This document shows, in pieces, positions 8,239 to 16,266 of a stretch of 31,239 nucleotides of DNA (positions within the stretch are counted from its first letter, which is position 1; every line of letters begins with the position of its first letter). Under the pieces are notes generated by a model. The model was not told the origin of the DNA and did no database searches. It saw only the letters and a program-made list of their open reading frames with translations. Both the position numbers and the translations under genes were made by a program. The stretch is from JAYWAM01 sp043782425 (GTDB lineage Bacteria > Pseudomonadota > Gammaproteobacteria > Burkholderiales > Usitatibacteraceae): NCBI GenBank assembly GCA_043782425.1, contig JAYWAM010000247.1, positions 1 to 31,239 of the forward strand. Reading direction: 5' to 3'.

Positions 8239-8841
8239 AAGCAGTGACTCGGGGCGATCACGCTCGACGAGCTGTAGATATTCACCGAGCGTGCCCCCGC
8301 CCAAGGCCTTTACAAACACCCGAATGGTGCTGGTCAGATTGCCCGTTTGGACGCCAGTTCTGCGCCTTACCTCTGTGTATCCGAGCTTCTCCCAAAAGCG
8401 CTCCGCTTTCGCGTTGCCTACTACGGCGCCTAAACGGATCCACCGTGCGCCGTTCAGTTTCATCCAGTCCTGGAGGTGGCGATACATCTGGCCCGCTTTG
8501 CCTGTGCCGTGCATTGGCGTTTCGACTATGAATAGGCCGATGTGCCAGACGTGCTCTGCCAGGAAGTTGGACAGGACAGAGGCCATTCCGACAAGGCGTT
8601 CGCTATCGTCGGTGAAGCCGATGATCCATAGTTTCTCGAAGGGCATGCCTTGTGGAGGCCGGTCGTCAAACTTTCGTTGCGCCTCGTCCTCGCGCGGCGG
8701 CATGCCGCACACCGAGATGAAGAACTCAGGGTTTGCAGTGAAGAAGCTCTGGAGCGTGGCGACATCACTCGCATCGAGCTCATATGCGCGCAGTCCTTCA
8801 GTGCTGAAGAGGACGCGGTTCGATGGGTGCGAGATGTTCAT
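8233..8841 (-). CDS. GNAT-family N-acetyltransferase
   Basis: A 202-residue protein with the GNAT pattern: FTDDSERLVGMASVLS and the following strand (WHIGLFIVETPMHGTGKAGQMYRHLQDW) contain the acetyl-CoA binding beta-alpha unit with a GTGKA pyrophosphate loop. Next come a strand (GARWIRLGAVVGNAKAERFWEKLGY) and the characteristic FWEKLGY motif near the end. Substrate unknown. The start at 8841 (MNISHPSN) is chosen over longer frames because the VOC gene stops at 8852, ten bases upstream. It is in a cluster of small same-strand genes and an attC-like repeat follows its stop. Confidence 0.78.
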   Translation of the reverse strand: MNISHPSNRVLFSTEGLRAYELDASDVATLQSFFTANPEFFISVCGMPPREDEAQRKFDDRPPQGMPFEKLWIIGFTDDSERLVGMASVLSNFLAEHVWHIGLFIVETPMHGTGKAGQMYRHLQDWMKLNGARWIRLGAVVGNAKAERFWEKLGYTEVRRRTGVQTGNLTSTIRVFVKALGGGTLGEYLQLVERDRPESLLP

Positions 8842-8851
8842 GGGATCTAAA

Positions 8852-9298
8852 TTAGGCCTCACAGGATGTCGATACATCCGACTGACCTTTAAGCTCAATA
8901 ATGTTTCCGTCTGGGTCATTGAAGTAGAGGGATAAACCATCTCCCTCCGCGCCAAAGTTAACTGTTGCTGGGCCAAGCGGTCGAAGCCTGTGCAACGCCA
9001 AGTGTTGGATAATATCTTGCTCGTTGAATGGATCTATACGCAGGCACAAGTGATCAACATTCCTGGCCTCGGCTCCTGGGGCAGCACCGCCGCCAATCCC
9101 AAGAAGACCATCGACGGCGACGAGATCAATCATGGATGCACCAGCACGAATGTGAATTAGGCCAAGATCATCTCGTCGTTTGACGACGTTGCACCCGAGT
9201 ACTTCACCGTAGAAAGCGACTGATCTCCCAAGGTCTCGTACTCGCAGCACGAGATGGTCTATTCGTTGAACAGTGTATGGAATCAAATTACAACTCAA
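8852..9298 (-). CDS. VOC/glyoxalase-bleomycin resistance family protein
   Basis: A 148-residue protein with two beta-alpha-beta-beta-beta modules of the vicinal oxygen chelate superfamily: RIDHLVLRVRDLGRSVAFYG, then NVDHLCLRI, and YFNDPDGNIIELKG. His in IDHLV and VDHLC and the Glu in IIEL are the expected metal ligands. Such proteins are lyases, dioxygenases or antibiotic-binding proteins. The start is uncertain: the first codon of the frame, at 9298, is TTG and there is no in-frame ATG until residue 56. TTG at 9286 is an alternative. No ribosome binding site is obvious. The stop is ten bases before the GNAT start, so the two may share a transcript or cassette. Confidence 0.72.
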   Translation of the reverse strand: MSCNLIPYTVQRIDHLVLRVRDLGRSVAFYGEVLGCNVVKRRDDLGLIHIRAGASMIDLVAVDGLLGIGGGAAPGAEARNVDHLCLRIDPFNEQDIIQHLALHRLRPLGPATVNFGAEGDGLSLYFNDPDGNIIELKGQSDVSTSCEA

Positions 9299-9350
9299 CG
9301 GCGGTGTGGGGTTTTGTAGCGGTCGGCATAGACATGGACGAGTTGATGTG

Positions 9351-9428
9351 GCCTAACAATCGCCATAATCGGCGTGCAAAGGCAGAGAGAAGCGGCGCTT
9401 TTGCATCTTCGGGTTGATGTCGTTATCC
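9351..9428 (-). other. attC-like site overlapping the monooxygenase stop codon (possible)
   Basis: Downstream of the monooxygenase, the minus strand ends in GTTAGGC (9351-9357), a perfect match to the integron R' box GTTRRRY. The other end, GGATAAC at 9422-9428, partly mirrors it and contains the gene's TAA stop. Inside, GATGCAAAAG and CTTTGCACG form a central stem. Length 78 bp. The outer arms pair only partly, so this may be a degenerate site or chance. Confidence 0.42.
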
Positions 9429-10592
9429 ATTGAGTGGCAAGTGCTGAGACCAACCTCGGGACATGGCTGCGGCCACTTTGGCAAAGTCCGTATTTCTGCT
9501 CTTTTCGTTTCTTGCCATACAGAATTTTTCATCCCGATTGAACAATGATGCAGCAAAATCTCGCGCAGCCACAATGATTCCGAGTGTTTTTGCGAAGCGA
9601 ATCTCAGTGAATTTTACAAAAGCTTGCTGTAAATCGTGCGGGTTGTCGTTTAGTATGCTTGCAAGGTGCCACGCATCTTCCAGGGCCTGGCAGGCGCCTT
9701 GGCCGGATGTAGGCAAAGGGGCATGGGCGGCGTCGCCGATTACAATCAGGTTGTTTTTGTGCCACGTCTGGATGGGATCGTGGTCATGCACGTAAATCTT
9801 ATTGATCTGTTCGACAGGCGTGTGATCAATCATCATTTGAAGCGGTTGCGGCCAGCCTGAGAAAATAGAACCCAGCTCCGCTTTATATTCAGCCTGATTT
9901 CTTGGGCCGATGTCGGCGCAGGCGACGCCACCGGCCCAATAGGCTTTGTGTTTCGTCACTGGAACAATCCCGAACCGTTCGCCGACGCCCCAGTAATCCG
10001 CCACTGCGGTTTCGTCCAGAGATTCTTCTTCGGATTCATAGACGCCAATCCAGTTTATAAAGCCTTGATAGACGGGCGCGTTGTCACCATACACATAGCG
10101 ACGAGCGTAAGAAGCCATGCGTCCATCTGCTCCGATAACTACGTCGGCAGTGATCTTCGCTCCATTTTGGAAATGGACTTCCGCTTGGCCTGGATTCTTG
10201 GTTTCTATGTTGGTCACTGCATGCGCGTACTGGATGACAACCCCCAAGGACTCAAGCTTTGATATCAGGACGTTCTGAAAATCGCTCCTGAGAATAGAAA
10301 AGCTGGGATACCCCATATGATTGTTGATCTTTTCAATATCAATCGCACCCAAATTTTCGTTGGTGCTCGATAGTCTACACATTCTTGTCGGATGCCCGGA
10401 TACGGCTTCAATTTCGTTCAGTACTCCGAGCTGTTCAAGCACATATGCCGCATTCGGCCACACAACAATGCCGGCGCCAACATTCGATGCGGACTCGTGC
10501 CTTTCGTAGATACTGACGTCGAAGCCTTTCTGCTTGAGTGCAATGGCGCTGCTGACTCCGGCAACGCCTCCACCGAGTATGGCTATTTTCAT
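9423..10592 (-). CDS. FAD-dependent monooxygenase (class A)
   Basis: A 389-residue flavoprotein with all three class A motifs: the dinucleotide fold GGGVAG at 7-12 followed by an acidic residue in SIYE, the DG motif GADG at 154-157, and GDAAHAPLPTSGQGA at 286-300, which binds the ribityl/pyrophosphate part of FAD. Enzymes of this family (salicylate hydroxylase or PHBH type) use NAD(P)H and oxygen to hydroxylate aromatic or related substrates. No substrate can be predicted and no pathway gene sits beside it. Its stop lies within an attC-like repeat, which suits a cassette gene, although at 1.2 kb it is long for one. A start at 10592 has AGGAAA upstream. Confidence 0.85.
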   Translation of the reverse strand: MKIAILGGGVAGVSSAIALKQKGFDVSIYERHESASNVGAGIVVWPNAAYVLEQLGVLNEIEAVSGHPTRMCRLSSTNENLGAIDIEKINNHMGYPSFSILRSDFQNVLISKLESLGVVIQYAHAVTNIETKNPGQAEVHFQNGAKITADVVIGADGRMASYARRYVYGDNAPVYQGFINWIGVYESEEESLDETAVADYWGVGERFGIVPVTKHKAYWAGGVACADIGPRNQAEYKAELGSIFSGWPQPLQMMIDHTPVEQINKIYVHDHDPIQTWHKNNLIVIGDAAHAPLPTSGQGACQALEDAWHLASILNDNPHDLQQAFVKFTEIRFAKTLGIIVAARDFAASLFNRDEKFCMARNEKSRNTDFAKVAAAMSRGWSQHLPLNG

Positions 10593-10692
10593 GTCCGGGA
10601 GTTTCCTGCTCCATTAAACTGTGTTGTTTCGCGCATCTTATCGGTCTTTACCGCGCCACATGTACCCTCAGTCTTGCGCGTGAGCAATGCCT

Positions 10693-10710
10693 GTTCCACA
10701 GCGGTGGAAC
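10693..10710. repeat. Perfect hairpin GTTCCAC-AGCG-GTGGAAC
   Basis: A 7-bp perfect inverted repeat with a four-base loop lies between the ParE-like gene (stop 10781) and the monooxygenase start. The rest of the 188-base gap shows no gene. It may be a transcription or recombination element. No consensus fits. Confidence 0.4.
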
Positions 10711-10780
10711 AAACGATGAATGCAGAAATTTCATCCACTGCGCGCATCAGAACATGGCTCGTTGCTCCCACCTCGAGTTG

Positions 10781-11077
10781 TCATTTGCGCACGTACCCGG
10801 CTTCTCGTTGACTACGAATGGCCAACACGAATACGCTATCGATTGCGGCGACATAGCGATAAAGCGCCACATAGCCGTGCGCTTGGCGGCCAATGACCAG
10901 CTCGTTCATATTGCCTGGCACCGGCCTGCCGATCATCGGATTGTGTTCAAGCACATTGATCGCCTGAATGATTTCGCCGATGCGCCCAGCGCGATCCTCG
11001 ACTTCGTATTGGGCGAGATAATCGAGAATGCGATCAAAATCATCCGCAACCTCCGGCGCCAGCTCGATTCGCGACAT
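10781..11077 (-). CDS. ParE/RelE-family toxin
   Basis: A 98-residue protein of the ParE/RelE toxin fold: a helix-helix N-terminus (ELAPEVADDFDRILDYLAQ), then strands ending in RPVPG, and the C-terminal pattern YVALYRYVAAIDSVFVLAIRSQRE with the hallmark YVALYRY. ParE toxins poison gyrase, whereas RelE cleaves mRNA. Which applies here is not clear. It lies eight bases after the antitoxin gene and the order antitoxin-toxin is typical of these operons. Toxin-antitoxin pairs are frequent in chromosomal integron arrays. Confidence 0.8.
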   Translation of the reverse strand: MSRIELAPEVADDFDRILDYLAQYEVEDRAGRIGEIIQAINVLEHNPMIGRPVPGNMNELVIGRQAHGYVALYRYVAAIDSVFVLAIRSQREAGYVRK

Positions 11078-11085
11078 TAAACGGC

Positions 11086-11370
11086 CTAGCGCGCCAACTT
11101 CTTCGCAACTGGACTGGCTGCTTTCTTTCCTGCAACCCTGTCTTTCAGGTAGCGCTGCATGTCTACCCAGGGAATAGTTCGACCAGATGCGACGATAGCC
11201 GCGTAGCGTGTCTCGGCAGCCGCCAGGAAATCGTTGTGTTGTTCTGCCAACTCGGCCTTCTCGGCGATAGCTTCCAGAATAAAATTGTGCGCCGTGGTTC
11301 CCGCACGCTTGGCGGCGCGCGCAATTTTAGCTTTGAGTTCATCGGAAAGTCGAATAGTGGTGGTAGTCAT
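11086..11370 (-). CDS. Ribbon-helix-helix antitoxin (ParD/CopG-like)
   Basis: A 94-residue protein starting MTTTTIRLSDELKAKIARAA, the ribbon strand and first helix of a ribbon-helix-helix DNA-binding antitoxin, followed by a helical linker and a basic, Lys/Ala-rich tail. Such proteins bind and neutralise the toxin and repress their own promoter. The start at 11370 is chosen over 11403 because AAGGAG lies seven bases upstream and the consensus start is the TTTIRL strand. It overlaps nothing and precedes the toxin gene by eight bases. Confidence 0.8.
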   Translation of the reverse strand: MTTTTIRLSDELKAKIARAAKRAGTTAHNFILEAIAEKAELAEQHNDFLAAAETRYAAIVASGRTIPWVDMQRYLKDRVAGKKAASPVAKKLAR

Positions 11371-11464
11371 AACGCGCTCCTTGCTGATTGCAATGTAGCA
11401 CATTCATGTTACAAATGCCCGGCCTGCGGTGGAAGCTATCACAACACTCTGCCTATCCCGACTC

Positions 11465-12937
11465 CTAAGAAATAGGAACACCATCCTGGCGATCCGGCGC
11501 CGTACCACTGCCTAACGCCCTATACAAATCAGCAATGGCGGCGCGCAAGGCGCGCTCGGCTTCGATGCGGTTGTGTTCGGCGGCGATCAGCCCGCGTTCG
11601 TTGTCGATCACGTCGAGCAGGCTGGAAAGTCCGTTGCTGTAGCGTAGTTTAGCCAGCCCGTAAGCTTGCGTGAGCGTGGCGACGCGGCGCGTTTCCACCT
11701 CGAATACTTCGCGCGCACTGACCTGGGCCGCCACGGCATCCTGCACTTCGCGGAAAGCGTTGGCGATGGCGCCGCGATACTGCGCAACGGCGATGCGTTG
11801 ACGCGCTTCCGCCAGATCTTCCTCACGCATGAGGCGGCCCGATCCCCACAGCGCCTGGGTGATGTTGCCGGCGAAATTCCAGGTGCGTGCCGGGCCGCTG
11901 AACAGGTCTGTCAGCGCCGCACTTTCGCTACCGAGCGAACCGGTGAGCGTGATGGAAGGAAAGTACGCGGCGCGCGCCACGCCGATGCGCGCGTTGGCGG
12001 CGATGAGGCGTTGCTCAGCCTCACGCAGGTCGGGGCGCGACAGCAGCAGATCAGATGGCAGCCCGGCGGGGGCCGTCAGCGGCAGCGTGGAAGCATTGGC
12101 GCGCGCGCCGCCGCGCGCAATGGTCTCTTCGATCACGGCGCGTGGACTACGGCCCAATAACACTGCCAGCGCACGTTCCTGCGCAGAGCGGCGCACTTCC
12201 AGCGGCGGCAATTGTGCTAACACGGCATCGACCTCGGCGCTGCGTTGTTGCAGATCAAACTGCGAGATCATGCCGGCCTCGAAACGCTGGGTAAGCAGAC
12301 TCAACGCCTCTTTACCACGCGCTATGGTGCGTTGCGTGGCGGTGACGCGCGCATCGAGTGCGAGAAGGTTGTAGTAGCCCTGCGCCACCTGTGCGGCGAG
12401 CGTAACGCGCAGCGTAGCGCGCGCGGCGCCGGTGGCCAGCAATTCCGCCTTGGCGGCTTCGCTTGCGTGGCGATACTTGCCCCAGAAATCCAGCTCATAA
12501 GAAATATTCAGCGCGGCGCGGTTGTTGGTCGTGGTGAGCGGCATGTTGTCCTGGAACTGGCTGCTGCGCTCCGACATGCGGCTGCGGCTGCGCCCCCCGT
12601 CAGCGTAGATAGTGGGTATCAGATCACTGCGCGCCAGCCCATACTGCGCTTCGGCTTCGGCGACGCGCGCGGCGGCAATGGCGATGTCTACGTTGTGGGC
12701 GAAGGCTTCTTCCATCAATTGATCGAGCGTGGCATCAGCGTAAATCTTCCACCACTGCGCCGCAGCACTCACTGCCTGGAGCGCGCCAGCCGGGGCGGCG
12801 CCCCACGCTTGCGGCAGGTCTTGCGCGGGACGTTGATAGTCAGGCCCAACCGCGCAGGCTGAAAGCAGGGCGGACGCGACGATTACAAACAGGCGAGTTG
12901 TGCGCGGCTTAGGAGCTGAGAAATAATACTTAGTCAT
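11465..12937 (-). CDS. Outer membrane efflux lipoprotein (RND channel, OprM/NodT type)
   Basis: A 490-residue outer membrane factor with a lipoprotein signal (FVIVASALLSAC, lipid-attachment Cys at 28), then AVGPDYQRP, typical of the NodT/OprM family. It has two alternating TolC-like repeats with long coiled coils and a GLSSLLDVIDNERGLIAAEHN motif near the end. It forms the trimeric channel that completes the pump. Its ATG overlaps the last eight bases of the pump gene (12930-12937), so it is translationally coupled. No odd features. Confidence 0.93.
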   Translation of the reverse strand: MTKYYFSAPKPRTTRLFVIVASALLSACAVGPDYQRPAQDLPQAWGAAPAGALQAVSAAAQWWKIYADATLDQLMEEAFAHNVDIAIAAARVAEAEAQYGLARSDLIPTIYADGGRSRSRMSERSSQFQDNMPLTTTNNRAALNISYELDFWGKYRHASEAAKAELLATGAARATLRVTLAAQVAQGYYNLLALDARVTATQRTIARGKEALSLLTQRFEAGMISQFDLQQRSAEVDAVLAQLPPLEVRRSAQERALAVLLGRSPRAVIEETIARGGARANASTLPLTAPAGLPSDLLLSRPDLREAEQRLIAANARIGVARAAYFPSITLTGSLGSESAALTDLFSGPARTWNFAGNITQALWGSGRLMREEDLAEARQRIAVAQYRGAIANAFREVQDAVAAQVSAREVFEVETRRVATLTQAYGLAKLRYSNGLSSLLDVIDNERGLIAAEHNRIEAERALRAAIADLYRALGSGTAPDRQDGVPIS

Positions 12938-15900
12938 CTGCGCCTCCCTTTGCGGCGGGATTGTGATGCGGCGTATGCGCCGCCGCGTGGGTGTGCAAGA
13001 TGCGACCGTGCTCGGCTTCTTTGCGTATCGCCTCTGCGGATTTATCCTCCTTCAATTTCCACTCGCTGATGACCTTGTAGAACAGCGGCACAAAAAAAAT
13101 GGCGAGGAAGGTTGCCGCCAACATGCCGCCCATGACGCCGGTGCCCACTGAATGGCGCGCTCCGGCGCCAGCGCCGGAAGAAAACGCCAGCGGCGTCACG
13201 CCGAGAATAAACGCGAGCGAAGTCATCAGAATAGGGCGAAAGCGCAGGCGTGCGGCTTCCAGCGCGGCGGCAGAGGCGGACATGCCCTCCTGCGATTTGT
13301 ACACCGCAAATTCCACAATCAGGATGGCGTTCTTGGCGGCGAGACCGAGCAATGTCACCAGGCCAATCTGAAAGTAAACGTCATTGGTGAGCCGCGCGAT
13401 CCACACCGCAACCAGCGCGCCGAACACACCGAACGGCATGGCAAGCAGCACCGATAATGGCAGCGACCATTTCTCATACTGCGCCGCCAGGATCAGAAAC
13501 GCCATCAACGCCGCCAGCAGCAACGCGACGCTTGAGGTTCCCGATGAGCGCTTTTCCTGGAACGACGAACCAGTCCAGTCGTAACTCATGTCGGCGGGCA
13601 GCACTTGCGCGGCGATTTTTTCCATTTCTGCAATGGCTTCGCCCGACGAATGCCCAGGTGCCGCTTGCCCCAGCAACTTTACCGCCGGCAGGTTGTTATA
13701 GCGTTCCAGCGTGTCCGGGCCGGCGGAATATTCCACCTTGGCGAAAGCAGACACCGGCACCATCGCGCCGCGCTCGCTCCTGACAAATATTCGCCCGATG
13801 TCGTCTGGTCGCTTGCGGTATTGGCTGTCTGCGGACATCAACACCTGCCAGGCGCGACCGTATTTGTTGAAGTCATTCACGTAGTAAGTGCCCAGCGTGG
13901 CGGCCAGCGTATTAAAGGCGGCATCGAGCGGTACGCCGAGCGCCTTGGCCTTCTCACGATCAACATTGACATTGAGTTGCGGCGATGCGGGCTTCCACAA
14001 TGTCTGCACGCCCGCCAGCACTTTGCTTTGACTGGCAGCCCCCATGATGCCGTACATCGTCTGCGCTAATTTGGCTGCGCCGCCTTCGCCCTTGTTCTGC
14101 AGATAAACCTCGAAGCCTGCGGTGTTGCCCAGCCCAAAGATAGGCGGCGGCGCGAAGGCGAGCACCAGCGCTTCCTTGATGCCGCCGGTTTTCATGAAGA
14201 ACTCACCCACTAGTTGCTGCACGCCGACCTTGCGCTCATCCCAGTGTTTCTGGGTGACAAAGATCGTGGCGGCGCTGTTCTTGTAGCCTCCGCCCAGGAA
14301 ATCGAATCCGGTAAAGGCAATCACATATTCGTTGGCCGAATTGGAGCGGATGGCGGCCACAACTTCGGTCGTCACCTTGTCGGTACGTTGCAGCGAAGAA
14401 CCCTCGGGCAGAAAAACAGCGGCAATGTAGTAGCCCTGATCTTCATCGGGCACCAGCGAGCCGGGGGTGATTTTCCACAGCCCGGCGGTGATGGCAACCA
14501 TGCCGAGAAAAAGCGCCACGCCCAGGGCGCCGCGCTTAATCATCCACAGTACGCCTGCGGTATAGCGCTGCGTGACGCGCGCAAACCAGCCATTGAACCA
14601 GGCAAAAAAACGTCCCGGTGCGCGCGCCTGGCCTTGCAGCACCACCACGCACAACGCAGGCGTCATGGTGAGCGCGATCAGGCCGGAGATGATGACGGCG
14701 ATGGAAATGGTCACCGCGAACTGGCGATAGAGTTCACCGGTCAGACCGCCGAGGAAGGCGATGGGAACGAACACCGAAACCAGCACCAGCACGATGGCGA
14801 TGACCGGGCCGGTCACTTCCTGCATCGCCTTGATGGCCGCTTCGCGCGAGGAAAGACCCTCCTCGTGCATGATGCGCTCGACGTTTTCCAGTACGACAAT
14901 AGCGTCGTCCACCACGATACCAATGGAGAGCACCATGCCGAACAGCGTGAGCGTATTGATCGAATAGCCCAGCGCCATGAGTCCGGCAAAGGTGCCGATC
15001 AATGAAACCGGCACGGCAGCGAAGGGGATCAGCGTGGCGCGCCAGTTTTGCAGGAACAGGAACACCACGAGGAACACCAGCGCCATCGCCTCGGCCAGCG
15101 TTTTCGCCACTTCGCGTATGGATACCTTGACGAAGCGCGTGGTGTCGTAAGGCACGGAGTAATTCAGGCCCTCTGGAAAGCGCGCCTTGAGTTTGGTGAG
15201 CGTGGCGTGTACCTCGTCGGCGACGCTGAGCGCATTGGCGCCCGGCTGCAAAAAAATGCCGACCAGGGTGGCGGGTTTGCCGTTAACGCGGCCGATGAAG
15301 TCATAGTCCTTTGCGCCCAGTTCCACGCGCGCGATGTCTTTCAGGCGCAGCGTGCTGCCATCGGGATTGGCGCGCACGATCACCTGCTCAAATTCTTCCG
15401 GCGTGGTAAGGCGGCCGCGCGTGGTGATGGTATAGACCATCTCCTGTCCGACGACAGTGGGCGTCTGGCCGATCTTGCCGGCGGCGAACTGCGCGTTCTG
15501 CTCATTCAGGGCGCGCGCAATATCGTCCACGGCGACACGCAATTGTGTCATGCGGTCCGGCTTCAGCCAGATGCGCATGGCGTAGTCCTTGGCGCCAAAA
15601 ATCTGCACGCTGGTGGTGCCGGGAATGCGCTTGATGTTGTCGAGCACATTCAGCGTGACGTAGTTCGATATATACAGATCGCCGAAGTGGCCGTCTGGCG
15701 AAAAGAACGCCAGTACTTGCAGAAAAGCCGACGAGCCCTTTTCGACAATCACGCCCTGGCGGCGCACTTCCTGCGGTAGCTTGGCCTCAACTTGCTTGAC
15801 GCGATTGTTGATGTTTTGCGCTGCCCTGTCGGGGTCGGTGCCGATCTCGAAAGTGACCTGTATGGTGACGGTGCCGTTGGAGGTGGATGTCGAGGCCATG

Positions 15901-16133
15901 TACATCAGCCCTTCGATGCCGGTGAGCGCATTCTCAATGGGGGCCGCGACGGTTTGTTCGATCACCTCAGCCGATGCGCCGGGGTAAACGGCGATGACTT
16001 GCACCACCGGCGGCGAGATTTCCGGGTACTGCGCAATGGGCAGCGAGCGTATTGATGCGAGACCCGCGATCACGATAAATATCGAGATCACGAAAGCGAA
16101 GATGGGCCGGTCTATGAAGAAGCGCGAGAACAT
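12930..16133 (-). CDS. RND multidrug efflux pump (AcrB/MexB, HAE1 family)
   Basis: A 1067-residue inner-membrane pump with the standard duplicated layout: TM1 and a periplasmic domain, six TM helices, a second periplasmic loop and five more TM helices. The proton relay pair D409-D410 sits in GIVVDDAIVVLENVER, and a matching TM10 Lys in GLAAKNAILIVEFA. It exports drugs, detergents or other hydrophobic compounds using the proton gradient, with the adaptor upstream and the channel downstream. C-terminal His/Lys-rich tail (HTHAAAHTPHHNP) is longer than in AcrB. It is likely repressed by the TetR protein at 17.7 kb. Confidence 0.95.
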   Translation of the reverse strand: MFSRFFIDRPIFAFVISIFIVIAGLASIRSLPIAQYPEISPPVVQVIAVYPGASAEVIEQTVAAPIENALTGIEGLMYMASTSTSNGTVTIQVTFEIGTDPDRAAQNINNRVKQVEAKLPQEVRRQGVIVEKGSSAFLQVLAFFSPDGHFGDLYISNYVTLNVLDNIKRIPGTTSVQIFGAKDYAMRIWLKPDRMTQLRVAVDDIARALNEQNAQFAAGKIGQTPTVVGQEMVYTITTRGRLTTPEEFEQVIVRANPDGSTLRLKDIARVELGAKDYDFIGRVNGKPATLVGIFLQPGANALSVADEVHATLTKLKARFPEGLNYSVPYDTTRFVKVSIREVAKTLAEAMALVFLVVFLFLQNWRATLIPFAAVPVSLIGTFAGLMALGYSINTLTLFGMVLSIGIVVDDAIVVLENVERIMHEEGLSSREAAIKAMQEVTGPVIAIVLVLVSVFVPIAFLGGLTGELYRQFAVTISIAVIISGLIALTMTPALCVVVLQGQARAPGRFFAWFNGWFARVTQRYTAGVLWMIKRGALGVALFLGMVAITAGLWKITPGSLVPDEDQGYYIAAVFLPEGSSLQRTDKVTTEVVAAIRSNSANEYVIAFTGFDFLGGGYKNSAATIFVTQKHWDERKVGVQQLVGEFFMKTGGIKEALVLAFAPPPIFGLGNTAGFEVYLQNKGEGGAAKLAQTMYGIMGAASQSKVLAGVQTLWKPASPQLNVNVDREKAKALGVPLDAAFNTLAATLGTYYVNDFNKYGRAWQVLMSADSQYRKRPDDIGRIFVRSERGAMVPVSAFAKVEYSAGPDTLERYNNLPAVKLLGQAAPGHSSGEAIAEMEKIAAQVLPADMSYDWTGSSFQEKRSSGTSSVALLLAALMAFLILAAQYEKWSLPLSVLLAMPFGVFGALVAVWIARLTNDVYFQIGLVTLLGLAAKNAILIVEFAVYKSQEGMSASAAALEAARLRFRPILMTSLAFILGVTPLAFSSGAGAGARHSVGTGVMGGMLAATFLAIFFVPLFYKVISEWKLKEDKSAEAIRKEAEHGRILHTHAAAHTPHHNPAAKGGADD

Positions 16134-16193
16134 GGTTGAGCTTTCTATTTACTGTTCGTTCTTATAGAGAATTTTTAAATTCACGACAGCTCA

Positions 16194-16224
16194 GCGCGTG
16201 GGCACAAAAAGGTGCGCACCCTAC
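16194..16224. repeat. Palindromic repeat GTGGGCAC / GTGCGCAC between adaptor and pump
   Basis: GTGGGCAC (16198-16205) and GTGCGCAC (16212-16219) form an imperfect stem with a six-base loop, then CCTAC. It is one of the dispersed palindromes in this window and lies in the 133-base gap inside the efflux operon, so it is transcribed with it and might affect the ratio of adaptor to pump. Confidence 0.5.
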
Positions 16225-16266
16225 CCGGCTTCGCAGGCACAGCATGAGCGGCGCATTCACTGCGCG

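Noticed and set aside
9351..9428. Terminator instead of attC after the monooxygenase
   Set aside because: No T-tract on the minus strand and a long, imperfect stem make a terminator unlikely. It remains the main alternative for the hairpin.
10593..10780. attC-like site between the toxin and the monooxygenase gene
   Set aside because: The gap has a perfect GTTCCAC hairpin but no GTTRRRY/RYYYAAC pair in suitable positions, so I did not call it an attC.
13605..16055. Long open frames on the plus strand opposite the RND pump gene
   Set aside because: They are antisense to a clear pump gene, have no RBS or domain and are caused by GC-rich codon bias.
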